A stretch of DNA of 64,000 bases from Cellulomonas taurus (GCF_012931845.1 NZ_CP051884.1:620001-684000), one strand, 5' to 3'. Counted from the stretch's first letter, positions 8,341-16,798 are shown. The notes: generated by a model from the letters alone, not told the origin. Program-made: numbers and translations.

Positions 8341-8379
8341 GGCGGCACCCGGGACTCGTTACCGTGTCCGGGTGCCGCC
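8341..8379 (+). promoter_or_regulatory. 12-bp inverted repeat enclosing the start codon of the second histidine kinase
   Basis: GGCGGCACCCGG (8341-8352) and CCGGGTGCCGCC (8368-8379) are perfect arms around a 15-base loop. The hairpin lies 17 bases after the permease stop and could terminate its mRNA, but the right arm contains the GTG start (8372-8374) of the next gene. In read-through transcripts it would bury that start codon and its upstream region. Confidence 0.6.
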
Positions 8380-9673
8380 CACCCTGAACCCGGACGACCC
8401 ACGCTGGCGCCGCGCAGCGCTGACCCAGGACCAGTTCCGCGCCGACCTGTTGATCGCCGCGGTGCTGTTCGTCGGCGCCGTGCTGGATCTGGCGCTGTGG
8501 CAGGTGGTCGGTCTCTACGACGAGCCGGCCTCCGGGCCGGTGGCGGTGGCCTGCCTGGTGGCGACGATCTTCCCGCTCGCGTTCCGGCGTCGGTCGCCGT
8601 CGCTGGTGGCCGGGATCTGCGCCGTGATGTTCGTCGTCACCGCCAGCCTGCAGGTCTCCGAGACGCTGTTCGTGAACATCGCGTTGTTCATGTCGATCTA
8701 CACCGTCGGTGCCTGGGAGACCCGCCGGACGCGGGCGTTCTGGGTGCGGGCGGTGGTCGTCACCGCGATGTTCCTGTGGCTGCTGGTCACGATCTTCCAG
8801 TCGGTGACCGACCCGGACGCGATCCCCGGACTGTCCCGCGCCGGGGCGTTCTCCCCGATGGCCGCGTACCTGATGAGCCAGGTGCTGACCAACATCCTGT
8901 ACTTCGCGGGTGCCTGGTACTTCGGCGACCACGCGTGGAACGCCGCGCGGGACCGGGCGCGCACCGCCTGGCGTGGCGAGCAGCTGGTCGCCGAGCGCCG
9001 GGTGGTCGAGGAACAGGCGGTCGCCCTGGAACGACTCCGCCTGGCGCGGGAACTGCACGACGCCGTCGCCCATCACGTCTCGCTGATGGGGGTGCAGGCG
9101 GGGGCGGCTCGGGTGCTGCTCGCCGCCGATCCGGCCAAGGCCGCCGAGGCGTTGGAGCAGGTCGAGGACTCGGCCCGGGACGCGATCCGTGAACTGCAGG
9201 GCGTGCTCGGCACGCTGCGCGAGGCGGGCGCACCGGTGACCTCCGGTGCCGCCGTCGCCTCCCTCTCGGTGGAGCAGCTGCCGACGCTGGTCGACCACTC
9301 GAACGAGGGTGGGGTGCGGGCCAGCTTCCAGGTGATCGGCGACCCCCGGCCCCTGCCGCCGCTGGTGTCCCTGAACCTGTACCGGATCGCGCAGGAGGCA
9401 CTGACCAACACCCGCAAGCACGCGGGCGTCGGAGCCCGGGCCGACGTCCGGCTGCGCTACGCCGAGGACGCCGTCGAGCTCGAGGTCACCGACGACGGCG
9501 GTGGGCTGACCCGCCGCGCCCGCACCGGCGGCAGCGGCCTGGGCCAGGTCGGGATGCGGGAACGTGCGGCCGCCGACGGCGGCACCCTGGAAGCCGGACC
9601 GCGTGGTCGCGGCGGATACCTGGTGCGGGCGCGAGTGCCGCTCGCCACGATGCGAGAGCGGGACGACCGATGA
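8372..9673 (+). CDS. Sensor histidine kinase, NarL/DesK type (second system)
   Basis: A 433-residue kinase with four to six membrane helices in residues 25-195 (LLIAAVLFVGAVLDLALW, VACLVATIFPLAF, FWVRAVVVTAMFLWLLVTIF, LTNILYFAGAWYFG), then a coiled linker (RVVEEQAVALERLRLAREL). The HisKA_3 box is ARELHDAVAHHVSLMGVQ, with His229 as the phospho-acceptor, and a HATPase_c domain ends in GSGLGQVGMRERAAADGG. The GTG at 8372 is the only reasonable start before the first helix and sits inside a strong inverted repeat. The stop overlaps the next gene (ATGA). With the first kinase it brackets the ABC exporter, so both systems may control it. Confidence 0.9.
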   Translation: MPPTLNPDDPRWRRAALTQDQFRADLLIAAVLFVGAVLDLALWQVVGLYDEPASGPVAVACLVATIFPLAFRRRSPSLVAGICAVMFVVTASLQVSETLFVNIALFMSIYTVGAWETRRTRAFWVRAVVVTAMFLWLLVTIFQSVTDPDAIPGLSRAGAFSPMAAYLMSQVLTNILYFAGAWYFGDHAWNAARDRARTAWRGEQLVAERRVVEEQAVALERLRLARELHDAVAHHVSLMGVQAGAARVLLAADPAKAAEALEQVEDSARDAIRELQGVLGTLREAGAPVTSGAAVASLSVEQLPTLVDHSNEGGVRASFQVIGDPRPLPPLVSLNLYRIAQEALTNTRKHAGVGARADVRLRYAEDAVELEVTDDGGGLTRRARTGGSGLGQVGMRERAAADGGTLEAGPRGRGGYLVRARVPLATMRERDDR

Positions 9674-10338
9674 CCGAGATCCGAGTGCTGCTCGCCGACG
9701 ACCAGGCGCTCCTGCGCGCAGCCCTGGCCACCATCCTGGACTCCGCCGACGACCTCACCGTGGTCGGCCAGGCCTCCACCGGGCGCGAGGCGGTCGACCT
9801 GGCCCGCGAGCTGCGACCCGATGTGATCTGCATGGACGTCCAGATGCCCGAGATGGACGGCATCGAGGCCACCCGGCAGATCCGCGCCGACGCCGACCTG
9901 GACACCGCGATCCTGGTGCTCACCACCTTCAACCGGGAGGACTACCTGGTCGAGGCGCTCGCCGCCGGGGCGTCCGGGTTCCTGCTGAAGAACTCCCGCC
10001 CGGAACAGCTCGCCGACGCCGTCCGGGCCGTGGCCGCCGGGGACGCGCTGCTCTCGCCCGAGGTGACCCGGTCGGTGATCGCCCGCGCGATGGGCAGCGG
10101 CGCCGCCGAACAGCCGGGGCCCGAGCCCTGCCCGGTGGCGGTCGAGCAGCTCACCGAGCGGGAGACCGAGGTGCTGCAACTGGTCGCGCGCGGGCTGAGC
10201 AACGACGAGATCGCCGCCGAACTGGTGCTGGGCCGCGCGACGGTGAAGACCCACGTGTCCAACGTGCTGACCAAGCTGGGGCTGCGGGACCGGGTGCAGG
10301 CGGTGGTGTTCGCGTATCGGAACGGGTTGGGCAGCTGA
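9670..10338 (+). CDS. Response regulator, NarL/FixJ family (second system)
   Basis: A 222-residue REC-LuxR regulator coupled to the histidine kinase upstream. REC features are LADDQ near the N-terminus, phospho-acceptor Asp56 in ICMDVQMPE, LTTFN and LLKNSRPEQ. The C-terminal helix-turn-helix reads LTERETEVLQLVARGLSNDEIAAE, then ATVKTHVSNVLTKLGLRDRVQAV. It resembles the first regulator (4960-5622) throughout, and the two systems probably arose by duplication. Likely targets are its own operon and the ABC transporter upstream. Confidence 0.93.
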   Translation: MTEIRVLLADDQALLRAALATILDSADDLTVVGQASTGREAVDLARELRPDVICMDVQMPEMDGIEATRQIRADADLDTAILVLTTFNREDYLVEALAAGASGFLLKNSRPEQLADAVRAVAAGDALLSPEVTRSVIARAMGSGAAEQPGPEPCPVAVEQLTERETEVLQLVARGLSNDEIAAELVLGRATVKTHVSNVLTKLGLRDRVQAVVFAYRNGLGS

Positions 10339-10450
10339 CCACCTAGACCCCCGGTCGTCCAGTACCTAGGACCGGCGACCGACCCTGAGCGGACACGATT
10401 CCTCCCATGGTCGGACGCCGTACCGCGAGGCCGAGGTGTGCCATGGCTGC

Positions 10451-11719
10451 ATGCGACGCCTCACTCCACTTCTCGCCATCCCCGCAATCGGTGCTCTCCT
10501 CGCCGGATGTGGGACGACGCCCGTCCCCCATGCCACGTCGACCGACGACGGGACGGTCCGCTGGGGGACGTGCGACATGCTCGTCGATCAGGTGCGGGAG
10601 TTCAGCGCGCTCGTCGACACGCCGTCGGCGCTCGCCGGCTGGCAGGACCGGTTGGAGTGCGGGGAGCTCACGGTTCCGCTGGACTACCGCGACCCGGCAG
10701 CAGGCACCCTGACCCTCGCGGTCAGCCGGCTCCTGCCCACCAGGACCAGTCAAGGGGTCGTGGTCACCAACCCGGGCGGCCCCGGGGTGGAGGGGCGGAC
10801 CCTGCCGGCGGTGATCGCCGATTCGGGGATGGCAGCGTTGGCCGAGGACCGGACCATCGTCGGGATCGATGTGCGGGGCACCGGCGGATCGACCACACTC
10901 CACTGCCCGGAGCTGATCGACGTGCAGGCGCCCGAGGTCGACACCGTCTCCGAGGAGGTCGCGCTGTCGTACTCGGCTGACGTGGCGGCGGCCAACGCTG
11001 CCTGTGCCGAGTCCGACGGCCCACTGCTGGCCTCCTTGACCACGCAGAACGCCGCCCGGGACCTGGACCTGGTGCGGTCGGCCCTCGGGGAGGACACGAT
11101 CGACTACTACGGCACGTCCTGGGGCACCGAGCTCGGAATGGCGTACCTGTCGGCGTTCCCGGATCGGGTCGGGCGCATGCTGCTGGACAGCGTCACCGAT
11201 CCACGGCAGGACGCCGAGGCCGCGCTGGACGATATCGCCGCAGCGGTCGCCACATTCGGTGAGCCCGATCCGGAACAGCCGGACGGAACGACCGCGGACA
11301 TCGGGTACCGGCCGATCGACTTCACCGCGCGTACCGCCTTCACCTGCAACGCGTACACCGGTGCCGACGACCCGCGAACGGTGTGGTCGTCCCACGAAGC
11401 GCGGTCGGCGCGCTTCGGGCTCGACCCGCAGGAGCGGATCGCCCACCCGCTCTCCGGCGACCTCCCCGGCACCAGCGTGTGTGCCGGCTGGCCGTTCGCT
11501 CCGGAACCGGTGGCCCCGGAGGCAGGGGGGCACGACGGCCTGCAGATCGTGGCGCATGCGACCGAGATCACCACCCCGGCGGTGTGGGCCGAGCGGGCGC
11601 ACCAGTCGTTGGGCGGATCCCTTCTGACTCTGCCGGACGGTGCTCACGGCTCGCTGTCCAGCAGTAGCGCGGCACCCGCTGCCGTCGCCTTCCTGCGCGC
11701 CGGCACCCCCATGGGGTGA
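10451..11719 (+). CDS. Secreted lipoprotein, TAP-like alpha/beta hydrolase (possibly impaired)
   Basis: A 422-residue protein with a lipoprotein signal (MRRLTPLLAIPAIGALLAGC) and the alpha/beta-hydrolase pattern of Streptomyces tripeptidyl aminopeptidases. It shows VTNPGGPGVEG (oxyanion loop), GIDVRGTGGS, the nucleophile elbow YYGTSWGTE (Ser223) and a His in GAHGSL (residue 399). Two things are odd. The cap region between LLDSVTDP and FTCNAYTG is about 100 residues shorter than I expect for the family. The C-terminal strand that normally carries the catalytic Asp in a DPATP motif reads ATEITTPA, so the acid may be Glu or missing. The ATG at 10451 is chosen over 10436 because it starts the signal peptide directly. 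It stands alone between the two-component operon and natAB. Confidence 0.75.
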   Translation: MRRLTPLLAIPAIGALLAGCGTTPVPHATSTDDGTVRWGTCDMLVDQVREFSALVDTPSALAGWQDRLECGELTVPLDYRDPAAGTLTLAVSRLLPTRTSQGVVVTNPGGPGVEGRTLPAVIADSGMAALAEDRTIVGIDVRGTGGSTTLHCPELIDVQAPEVDTVSEEVALSYSADVAAANAACAESDGPLLASLTTQNAARDLDLVRSALGEDTIDYYGTSWGTELGMAYLSAFPDRVGRMLLDSVTDPRQDAEAALDDIAAAVATFGEPDPEQPDGTTADIGYRPIDFTARTAFTCNAYTGADDPRTVWSSHEARSARFGLDPQERIAHPLSGDLPGTSVCAGWPFAPEPVAPEAGGHDGLQIVAHATEITTPAVWAERAHQSLGGSLLTLPDGAHGSLSSSSAAPAAVAFLRAGTPMG

Positions 11720-11849
11720 CGGCCCCCACCCGTCGAGGTGTCGGCGCCTGAACCGATCGGGGCGATGCGCAGCACGGCGTCGCACCGTCGTGGTCGGTCT
11801 CCGCCTTGCGGGGGAGGTCGAGTGTCGGGGCGGCGCGGACAAATCCGTC

Positions 11850-11888
11850 CTAGGCCGGAGGTGGTGGGTGTCGGTCCCGGCCTAGCGT
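11850..11888 (+). promoter_or_regulatory. Promoter with 9-bp inverted repeat upstream of the NatAB-type operon
   Basis: CTAGGCCGG (11850-11858) and CCGGCCTAG (11877-11885) are perfect arms 18 bases apart. The right arm overlaps a TAGCGT -10 candidate (11883-11888), 41 bases before the ATPase start. A dyad over a -10 is typical of a repressor operator; the TetR or MarR protein encoded downstream is a candidate ligand (inference). The rest of the 210-base gap (11720-11929) shows no gene. Confidence 0.5.
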
Positions 11889-11929
11889 CGTGTCATCAGC
11901 ACCACCCATCACGACGACAGGAGTTCAGC

Positions 11930-12844
11930 GTGCTAGAGCTGAGCGGCATCCGCCGGTCATTCGGCGACCGACTGGTCCTCGACGATGTGGGCTTCACCGT
12001 GCAGCGCGGCAAGCTCACCGGCTTCGTCGGCGGCAACGGCGCCGGGAAGACCACCACCATGCGGATCATCCTCGGAGTGCTCTCCTCCGACGCGGGCACC
12101 GTGACCCTGGACGGCGCGCCGCTCGGCGACGAGCAGCGCCGGTCCTTCGGCTACATGCCGGAGGAGCGCGGGCTGTACCCGAAGATGAAGATCGTCGAGC
12201 AGATCGCCTACCTGGCCCGGCTGCACGGATACGACAAGCGCACCGCGACCACCAAGGCCACCGACCTGCTGACCCGGCTCGGCCTGGGTGAGCGGCTGAA
12301 CGACCCGGTCGACGACCTCTCGCTGGGCAACCAGCAGCGGGCGCAGATCGCGGCGGCGCTGGTGCACGACCCCGAGGTGCTGATCCTGGACGAGCCGTTC
12401 TCCGGTCTGGACCCGATGGCGGTCGACGTGGTGCTGAACGTCCTCAGCGAGTACGCGGCGCAGGGGGTGCCGGTGCTGTTCAGCTCGCACCAGCTGGACG
12501 TGGTCGAGCGGCTCTGCGACGACGTGGTCGTGATCGCCGGCGGGCAGATCCGCGCCGCCGGTGGTCGTGAGGAACTGCGCGACCAGTACGCGGAGTCCCG
12601 GTTCGAGATCCACTCCGGTGGTGACATGGGCTGGCTGCGCACCCAGCCGGGGGTGCAGGTGCGGGAGTTCGACGGCGGCTACGCCCTGTTCGACGCCGAC
12701 GAGCAGGTCGCCCAGCAGGTGCTGCGGACCGCGTTGGAGTCGGCCCCGGTGCAGTCGTTCAGCCCGGTGCGTCCGCGCCTGGCCGAGATCTTCCGCGACA
12801 TCGTCACCGACGAGGTGCGCAACGACGAGGAGGCAGCCCGATGA
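11930..12844 (+). CDS. ABC transporter ATP-binding protein, NatA-like
   Basis: A 304-residue ATPase of the NatA/CcmA class that powers an ABC-2-type exporter. Motifs are Walker A GGNGAGKTTTM, the Q-loop region YMPEERGLYPKM, a variant signature LSLGNQQRAQIAAAL, Walker B VLILDEPFSGLDP and switch His in FSSHQLD. The C-terminal 75 residues (FEIHSGGDMGWL onward) form the DUF4162-like extension common in NatA proteins. The GTG at 11930 follows ACAGGAG at good spacing and starts directly at the first beta strand (LELSGIRRSF). It overlaps the permease gene by four bases. Substrate unknown; Na+ or small-molecule export is known for the family. Confidence 0.92.
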   Translation: MLELSGIRRSFGDRLVLDDVGFTVQRGKLTGFVGGNGAGKTTTMRIILGVLSSDAGTVTLDGAPLGDEQRRSFGYMPEERGLYPKMKIVEQIAYLARLHGYDKRTATTKATDLLTRLGLGERLNDPVDDLSLGNQQRAQIAAALVHDPEVLILDEPFSGLDPMAVDVVLNVLSEYAAQGVPVLFSSHQLDVVERLCDDVVVIAGGQIRAAGGREELRDQYAESRFEIHSGGDMGWLRTQPGVQVREFDGGYALFDADEQVAQQVLRTALESAPVQSFSPVRPRLAEIFRDIVTDEVRNDEEAAR

Positions 12845-13962
12845 GCACCCCCACCCCGAAGCAGCGCCCGGCGACGCCGACGATGCTGCAGAACACCATG
12901 CTGGTGGCCGAGCGCGAGGTCACCACCCAGGTGCGCAGCAAGGCCTTCATCATCTCCACCGTGGTGATGCTGGTGCTGATCCTGGCCGGGATCATCCTGT
13001 CCAGCGTGCTGGGCGACAAGCTCGGGTCGGACACCAAGGTGGCCGTGGTCCCGGCCACCGCCGAGCTGATCGCCGGCGTGGACGGCATCGAGGCCGTCGA
13101 CGCCGCGGACGACGCCGCCGCCCGTCAGCTGGTCGAGGACGAAGAGGTGTCCGCGGCCCTGCTGCCGGATCCGGACACCGACGACAACCCGCTGGGCGTC
13201 GTGGTGGTCGGCAAGGAATCGGCGCCCTCCGACGTGGTGTCGGCGCTCGCGGTCACCCCGCCGGTGGAGCTGCTGGACGAGCCCACCACCAGCGAGGGGC
13301 TGCGCTACCTGGTGTCGCTGGCCTTCGGCCTGGTGTTCATGTTCGCCTCGCTGACCTTCGGCAGCACGATCGCGCAGAACACGGTGCAGGAGAAGCAGTC
13401 CCGGATCGTGGAGATCCTGCTGTCGGCGGTGCCGCCCCGCGCGCTGCTGGCCGGCAAGGTGATCGGCAACAGCATCCTGGCCTTCGGTCAGACCGCCGCG
13501 ATCGCCGCCGTCGCCGTGATCGGCCTGGTGGTGACCGGACAGGACGACGTGCTGAGCCTGATCGGCGCTCCGGTGGCCTGGTTCGTGGTGTTCTTCCTGG
13601 TCGGGTTCGTGCTGCTGGCCGCGATGTTCGCCGCCGCCGCATCGCTGGTCTCCCGGACCGAGGACACCGGAGCCGTGCTCACCCCGGTGATGTACCTGGT
13701 GATGATCCCGTACTTCCTGGTCATCTTCTTCAACTCGAACGAGGTCGTGCTCGCGGTGATGAGCTACGTCCCGTTCAGCGCCCCGGTGGGGATGCCGGTC
13801 CGGCTGTTCCTCGGCACCGCCGCCTGGTGGGAGCCGCTGCTGTCCCTGGTGATCCTGGCCCTGTCGGCCTGGGGGGTCACCGCGATCGGCGCCCGGATCT
13901 ACGAGCGCTCGGTGCTGCGCACCGGACGTCGGGTGAAGCTGAGCGAGGCCCTCAAGGGCTGA
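12841..13962 (+). CDS. ABC-2 type permease, NatB-like
   Basis: A 373-residue permease partnered with the preceding ATPase. It has one N-terminal helix (FIISTVVMLVLILAGIILSSVL), a roughly 110-residue extracytoplasmic domain (residues 55-165), then five or six helices ending with the coupling stretch IYERSVLRTGRRVKLSEALKG. The EKQSRIVEILLSAVPPRALLAGK motif at about residue 183 is characteristic of NatB/YhaP-type ABC-2 permeases. Transcription probably ends at the strong hairpin 20 bases after the stop. Confidence 0.9.
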   Translation: MSTPTPKQRPATPTMLQNTMLVAEREVTTQVRSKAFIISTVVMLVLILAGIILSSVLGDKLGSDTKVAVVPATAELIAGVDGIEAVDAADDAAARQLVEDEEVSAALLPDPDTDDNPLGVVVVGKESAPSDVVSALAVTPPVELLDEPTTSEGLRYLVSLAFGLVFMFASLTFGSTIAQNTVQEKQSRIVEILLSAVPPRALLAGKVIGNSILAFGQTAAIAAVAVIGLVVTGQDDVLSLIGAPVAWFVVFFLVGFVLLAAMFAAAASLVSRTEDTGAVLTPVMYLVMIPYFLVIFFNSNEVVLAVMSYVPFSAPVGMPVRLFLGTAAWWEPLLSLVILALSAWGVTAIGARIYERSVLRTGRRVKLSEALKG

Positions 13963-13981
13963 GCAGCGCCCGCAGTGCTGG

Positions 13982-14013
13982 ACGGCCGGTCACCCTCGCG
14001 GGTGGCCGGCCGT
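13982..14013. terminator. Bidirectional hairpin terminator between natB-like and MarR genes
   Basis: Fourteen-base arms (ACGGCCGGTCACCC and GGGTGGCCGGCCGT, one mismatch) close a four-base loop. It lies between two convergent genes, 19 bases after the permease stop and two bases after the MarR stop, so it can serve both strands. There is no long T-run, as is usual in very GC-rich genomes. Confidence 0.75.
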
Positions 14014-14015
14014 TC

Positions 14016-14519
14016 TCATGCGTCGAAGGGCAGGACCAGGGTGCGCAGCAGGTCGGCCAGGCGCTCCCGGTCCCCGTCCGGCAGGTCGGCCAGCAGGTCG
14101 CGTTCGATGTCGAGCAGGCTGGTCATCGCCGCGTCCACCCGGGCCAGCCCCTCCTCGGTGAGGCTGACCAGCACCCCGCGCCGGTCCTCCGGCGACGGCT
14201 GCCGTTCCACCAGTGACCGGGCAGCCAGCCGGTCGATCCGGTTGGTCATCGTCCCGCTGGTCACCAGGGTCTGGGTGAGCAGGGCACCGGGGGAGAGTCG
14301 GTACGGCGACCCGGCCCGGCGCAGCGCCGAGAGCACGTCGAACTCCCACGGCTCCAGCCGGTGCAACGCGAACGCCCGGCGCCGAGCCAGATCCAGGTGC
14401 CGGGACAGGCGGGTCACCCGGGACAGCACGGTCAGCGGGGTGACGTCCAGGTCGGGGCGCTCCCGGGCCCAGGCGTCGACGATCCGGTCGACCTCGTCCA
14501 CCGGCAGCTCCTCGGGCAT
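14016..14519 (-). CDS. MarR-family transcriptional regulator
   Basis: A 167-residue winged-helix protein. The recognition region is PYRLSPGALLTQTLVTSGTMTNRIDRLAARSLVERQPSPEDRRG, where the DRR beta-wing is diagnostic for MarR; helices on both sides provide dimerisation. These repressors usually bind small phenolic or drug-like ligands. The gene lies nine bases after the TetR gene on the same strand, suggesting one transcript with two repressors, and is convergent with the NatAB-type exporter, which may be a target. Start ATG 14519. Confidence 0.88.
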   Translation of the reverse strand: MPEELPVDEVDRIVDAWARERPDLDVTPLTVLSRVTRLSRHLDLARRRAFALHRLEPWEFDVLSALRRAGSPYRLSPGALLTQTLVTSGTMTNRIDRLAARSLVERQPSPEDRRGVLVSLTEEGLARVDAAMTSLLDIERDLLADLPDGDRERLADLLRTLVLPFDA

Positions 14520-14528
14520 GGCGGGAGG

Positions 14529-15176
14529 CTACCCGTGCTGGTCGGAGAGCTGGGGACGACGCTCCAGCCCGGACAGGCCGTTCCACGCCAGGTTGACCAG
14601 GTTCGCCGCGACGTCGGCCTTCTCCGGCGAGCGGGCGTCCAACCAGTGCTGCCCGGTCAGGGCGACCATCCCGACCAGCATCCGGGCATAGATCGGTGCG
14701 GTGCGCGGGTCCAGGTGCGACTTCTTGAACTGCGCCGCCAGCAGGTGTTCGACCTGGGTCGCCACGTCCCCGATCAGACTGGAGAACGTGCCGGTGGCCT
14801 GCGCGACCGGGGAGTCGCGCACCAGGATGCGGAAGCCGTCCTCGTTCTCCTCGATGTAGCTGAGAAGCGCCAACGCCGAGCGTTCGACCAGCACCTTCGG
14901 GTGATGCCCCTTCTCCAGGGCACCGTTCAGCGCATCGGTGAGCGCCCGGATCTCGCGGTCGACCACCACCGCGTAGATGCCCTCCTTGCCGCCGAAGTGC
15001 TCGTACACCACCGGCTTGGACACCTTCGCCCGCGCGGCGATCTCCTCCACCGAGGTGCCGTCGAAACCCTTCTCCGCGAACAGCCGGCGACTGACGTCCA
15101 GCAACTGCTCGCGCCGTTCGGCCGCGGTCATCCGCGGCTTGGACGCCCGAGCGGCGGGACGGGTCTGGTTGGCCAT
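14529..15176 (-). CDS. TetR-family transcriptional regulator
   Basis: A 215-residue regulator with an N-terminal TetR helix-turn-helix (ERREQLLDVSRRLFAEKGFD, then TSVEEIAARAKVSKPVVYEHFGGKEGIY, residues 19-63) and an all-helical ligand-binding domain. Start MANQTRPAARA at 15176 gives a basic N-terminal tail before the HTH. A TetR gene (Rv1019) also neighbours glmU in Mycobacterium tuberculosis, so this may be a conserved member of the locus rather than a dedicated repressor of natAB (inference). It precedes the MarR gene by nine bases. Confidence 0.9.
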   Translation of the reverse strand: MANQTRPAARASKPRMTAAERREQLLDVSRRLFAEKGFDGTSVEEIAARAKVSKPVVYEHFGGKEGIYAVVVDREIRALTDALNGALEKGHHPKVLVERSALALLSYIEENEDGFRILVRDSPVAQATGTFSSLIGDVATQVEHLLAAQFKKSHLDPRTAPIYARMLVGMVALTGQHWLDARSPEKADVAANLVNLAWNGLSGLERRPQLSDQHG

Positions 15177-15276
15177 CGGGTCATCTTGCCAGGGATGGCG
15201 GGACCGTGGTCCTGGCATCCGCCCGCGGTGTGGCCTGGCAGACTGGTGTCGCACATCGACGCGGTCGGCTGTGCGG

Positions 15277-15348
15277 TCCGCCCTGGTGTAATGGCAGCAC
15301 ACAGGCCTTTGGTGCCTTGAGGTCCGGGTTCGAATCCTGGGGGCGGAG
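15277..15348 (+). tRNA. tRNA-Gln (anticodon UUG)
   Basis: A 72-base cloverleaf. The acceptor arms TCCGCCC and GGGCGGA pair perfectly. The D-arm is GTGTAATGGCAGCAC. The anticodon arm has stem AGGC/GCCT and loop CTTTGGT, giving TTG at positions 34-36. The T-arm has CCGGG-TTCGAAT-CCTGG, with one G-U pair. The outermost anticodon-stem pair (27-43) is a C-U mismatch. The discriminator base is G and CCA is not encoded. It stands alone, three bases from the stop of a convergent chemoreceptor-like gene. No integrase or direct repeat of its 3' end was noticed nearby. Confidence 0.95.
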
Positions 15349-15350
15349 CC

Positions 15351-16229
15351 CTAGTGCAACGTCGCGAACCGGGTGATCTCCACCCGCAGCGTCTCCGCCA
15401 TCTCGGCCAGCCCCTCGCCGTCGCCGCCACCCGCCGATGCCGCCACGGCCGCGACCTGATCCGTCATCCCGGCGACCAGCGCGCCGATCTGCTCGATGGT
15501 GTGCCCGGCCTCGGTGGCGGCGGTCATCGCGGCGGTGACGTGGTCGGCGATGTCGTCGGAGCGGCCGGCCGACTCGTCCGCCAAGGTGCGCACCTCGGCG
15601 GCGACCACGGCGAAACCACGGCCGGCCTCCCCGGCGCGGGCGGCCTCGATCGCGGCGTTCAGTGCGAGCAGGCGGGTGCGCCCGGCGATGGTCTTGACCA
15701 GGCCGACCGCGTCCTTGATCTGCGCGGAGGTGTCGGTCAGCGAGGTGACGGTGGACCGGGAGCCCTCGGTGGCGTCGGCCGCTGCGCGGGCGGAGGCGGA
15801 CAGCGAGGTCGCGGAGACCGCCAGGCTGTGTGCAGCGTCGGCGACCCCGGCGGCGATCAGCACCAGGCGTTCGGCCAGCGCCGCGCGTTCGGCCTGTTCG
15901 CGGGCGGTCTGCTCGGCGGCCCGTTGCAGCGCCGACCGGGCGGCGTCGATCCGGGCCGCACCGGACCGGAACGCGCCGGGCATCCCGCGGCGCAGGAACC
16001 TGCGGTGGAACCTGCCCGCACCGGCCGCGGTCAGGGTGGCCTGCGACTCGCGGACGTAGGCGTCGATCAGGTCGGCGACCCGGTTGAGTCCGGTGCGGGC
16101 GCGCTGCACCTCGGGGGAGTCGGACAGCGGGGGCAACCGGACTTCCAGGTCGCCCTGGGCCAGGCGCTCGCAGAAGGTGGCGATCGCGTCCAGATCGGCG
16201 GTGCCGCTCCGGTCGGTGGCGGCGCTCAT
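15351..16229 (-). CDS. Methyl-accepting chemotaxis-like protein, soluble signalling domain
   Basis: A 292-residue protein with no membrane segment. The N-terminal third resembles a HAMP-like/linker region ([20 protein letters not shown]). The rest is a coiled-coil MCP signalling domain whose hairpin tip, [34 protein letters not shown], is the part that contacts CheA/CheW. It overlaps the upstream PAS gene by four bases (ATGA). The two together look like a split version of an Aer-type PAS-MCP receptor. No chemotaxis or flagellar genes are in the window, so its partner kinase must be elsewhere. Confidence 0.88.
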   Translation of the reverse strand: MSAATDRSGTADLDAIATFCERLAQGDLEVRLPPLSDSPEVQRARTGLNRVADLIDAYVRESQATLTAAGAGRFHRRFLRRGMPGAFRSGAARIDAARSALQRAAEQTAREQAERAALAERLVLIAAGVADAAHSLAVSATSLSASARAAADATEGSRSTVTSLTDTSAQIKDAVGLVKTIAGRTRLLALNAAIEAARAGEAGRGFAVVAAEVRTLADESAGRSDDIADHVTAAMTAATEAGHTIEQIGALVAGMTDQVAAVAASAGGGDGEGLAEMAETLRVEITRFATLH

Positions 16230-16798
16230 CGGGTCACCGCCGCCAGTTCGTCGGCGGCAGCCAGCGACCAGACCCAGGCGTCGTAGTCGGTGCCTGCCTC
16301 GTGCAGGGCGGTGGTGAGGGCGGCCGTCCCGGCGGCGACCGCGTCCCGGCTCCCCGAGGCCGACTGCTCGGCGGCGAGCACCGTCCGGTAGAGGGTGGCG
16401 ACGGTGCGGCGGGTGGCCGGCGGCACCCAGCGGCGGTTCGAGTGGTAGCCGGTGATCCGGCCTGCCGGGTCCAGGGTCGGTGTGACGTGCGCGAACACCC
16501 AGTAGTGCCCACCATCGGCCGCCAGGTTGAGCACGTAGGCGAAGAGCTCGTCGCCCGCGCCGATCACGTCCCACATCAGCTGGAACACCGCCCGGGGCAT
16601 CTCCGGGTGCCGGATCAGGTTGTGCGGCGCACCCAGGATCTCCGGTTCCGGGTACCCGGCGACCCGGACGAAGACGTCGTTGGCGTAGGTGATCACTCCG
16701 CGCGGATCGGTCTTGGAGACGATGATCTCCTCCGGGCCGAAGGTGCGTTCGACGCCGGTCGGGGCGGGGCCGCGCTGACCGCGGCGTGCGGGTGGCAT
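16226..16798 (-). CDS. PAS-domain protein, Aer-like sensor module
   Basis: A 190-residue cytoplasmic protein with one PAS domain (about residues 20-125): [46 protein letters not shown]. The [20 protein letters not shown] stretch is the pattern of FAD-binding Aer PAS domains. The C-terminal 65 residues are helical. There is no HAMP or MCP domain in the same chain; the MCP domain is the next gene, translationally coupled. A redox or oxygen-sensing input for that partner is the natural inference. The start at 16798 (MPPARRGQ) is preferred over 16861, whose extra residues lack family similarity. Confidence 0.82.
   Translation of the reverse strand: MPPARRGQRGPAPTGVERTFGPEEIIVSKTDPRGVITYANDVFVRVAGYPEPEILGAPHNLIRHPEMPRAVFQLMWDVIGAGDELFAYVLNLAADGGHYWVFAHVTPTLDPAGRITGYHSNRRWVPPATRRTVATLYRTVLAAEQSASGSRDAVAAGTAALTTALHEAGTDYDAWVWSLAAADELAAVTR

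Noticed and set aside
6050..9421. A 1123-codon minus-strand open frame opposite the ABC transporter and second kinase
   Set aside because: No family signature; composition is that of a high-GC shadow and it has no start signals.
15277..15348. tRNA-Gln as an attachment site of an integrated element
   Set aside because: No integrase gene, no direct repeat of the tRNA 3' end and no phage-like genes were found nearby.
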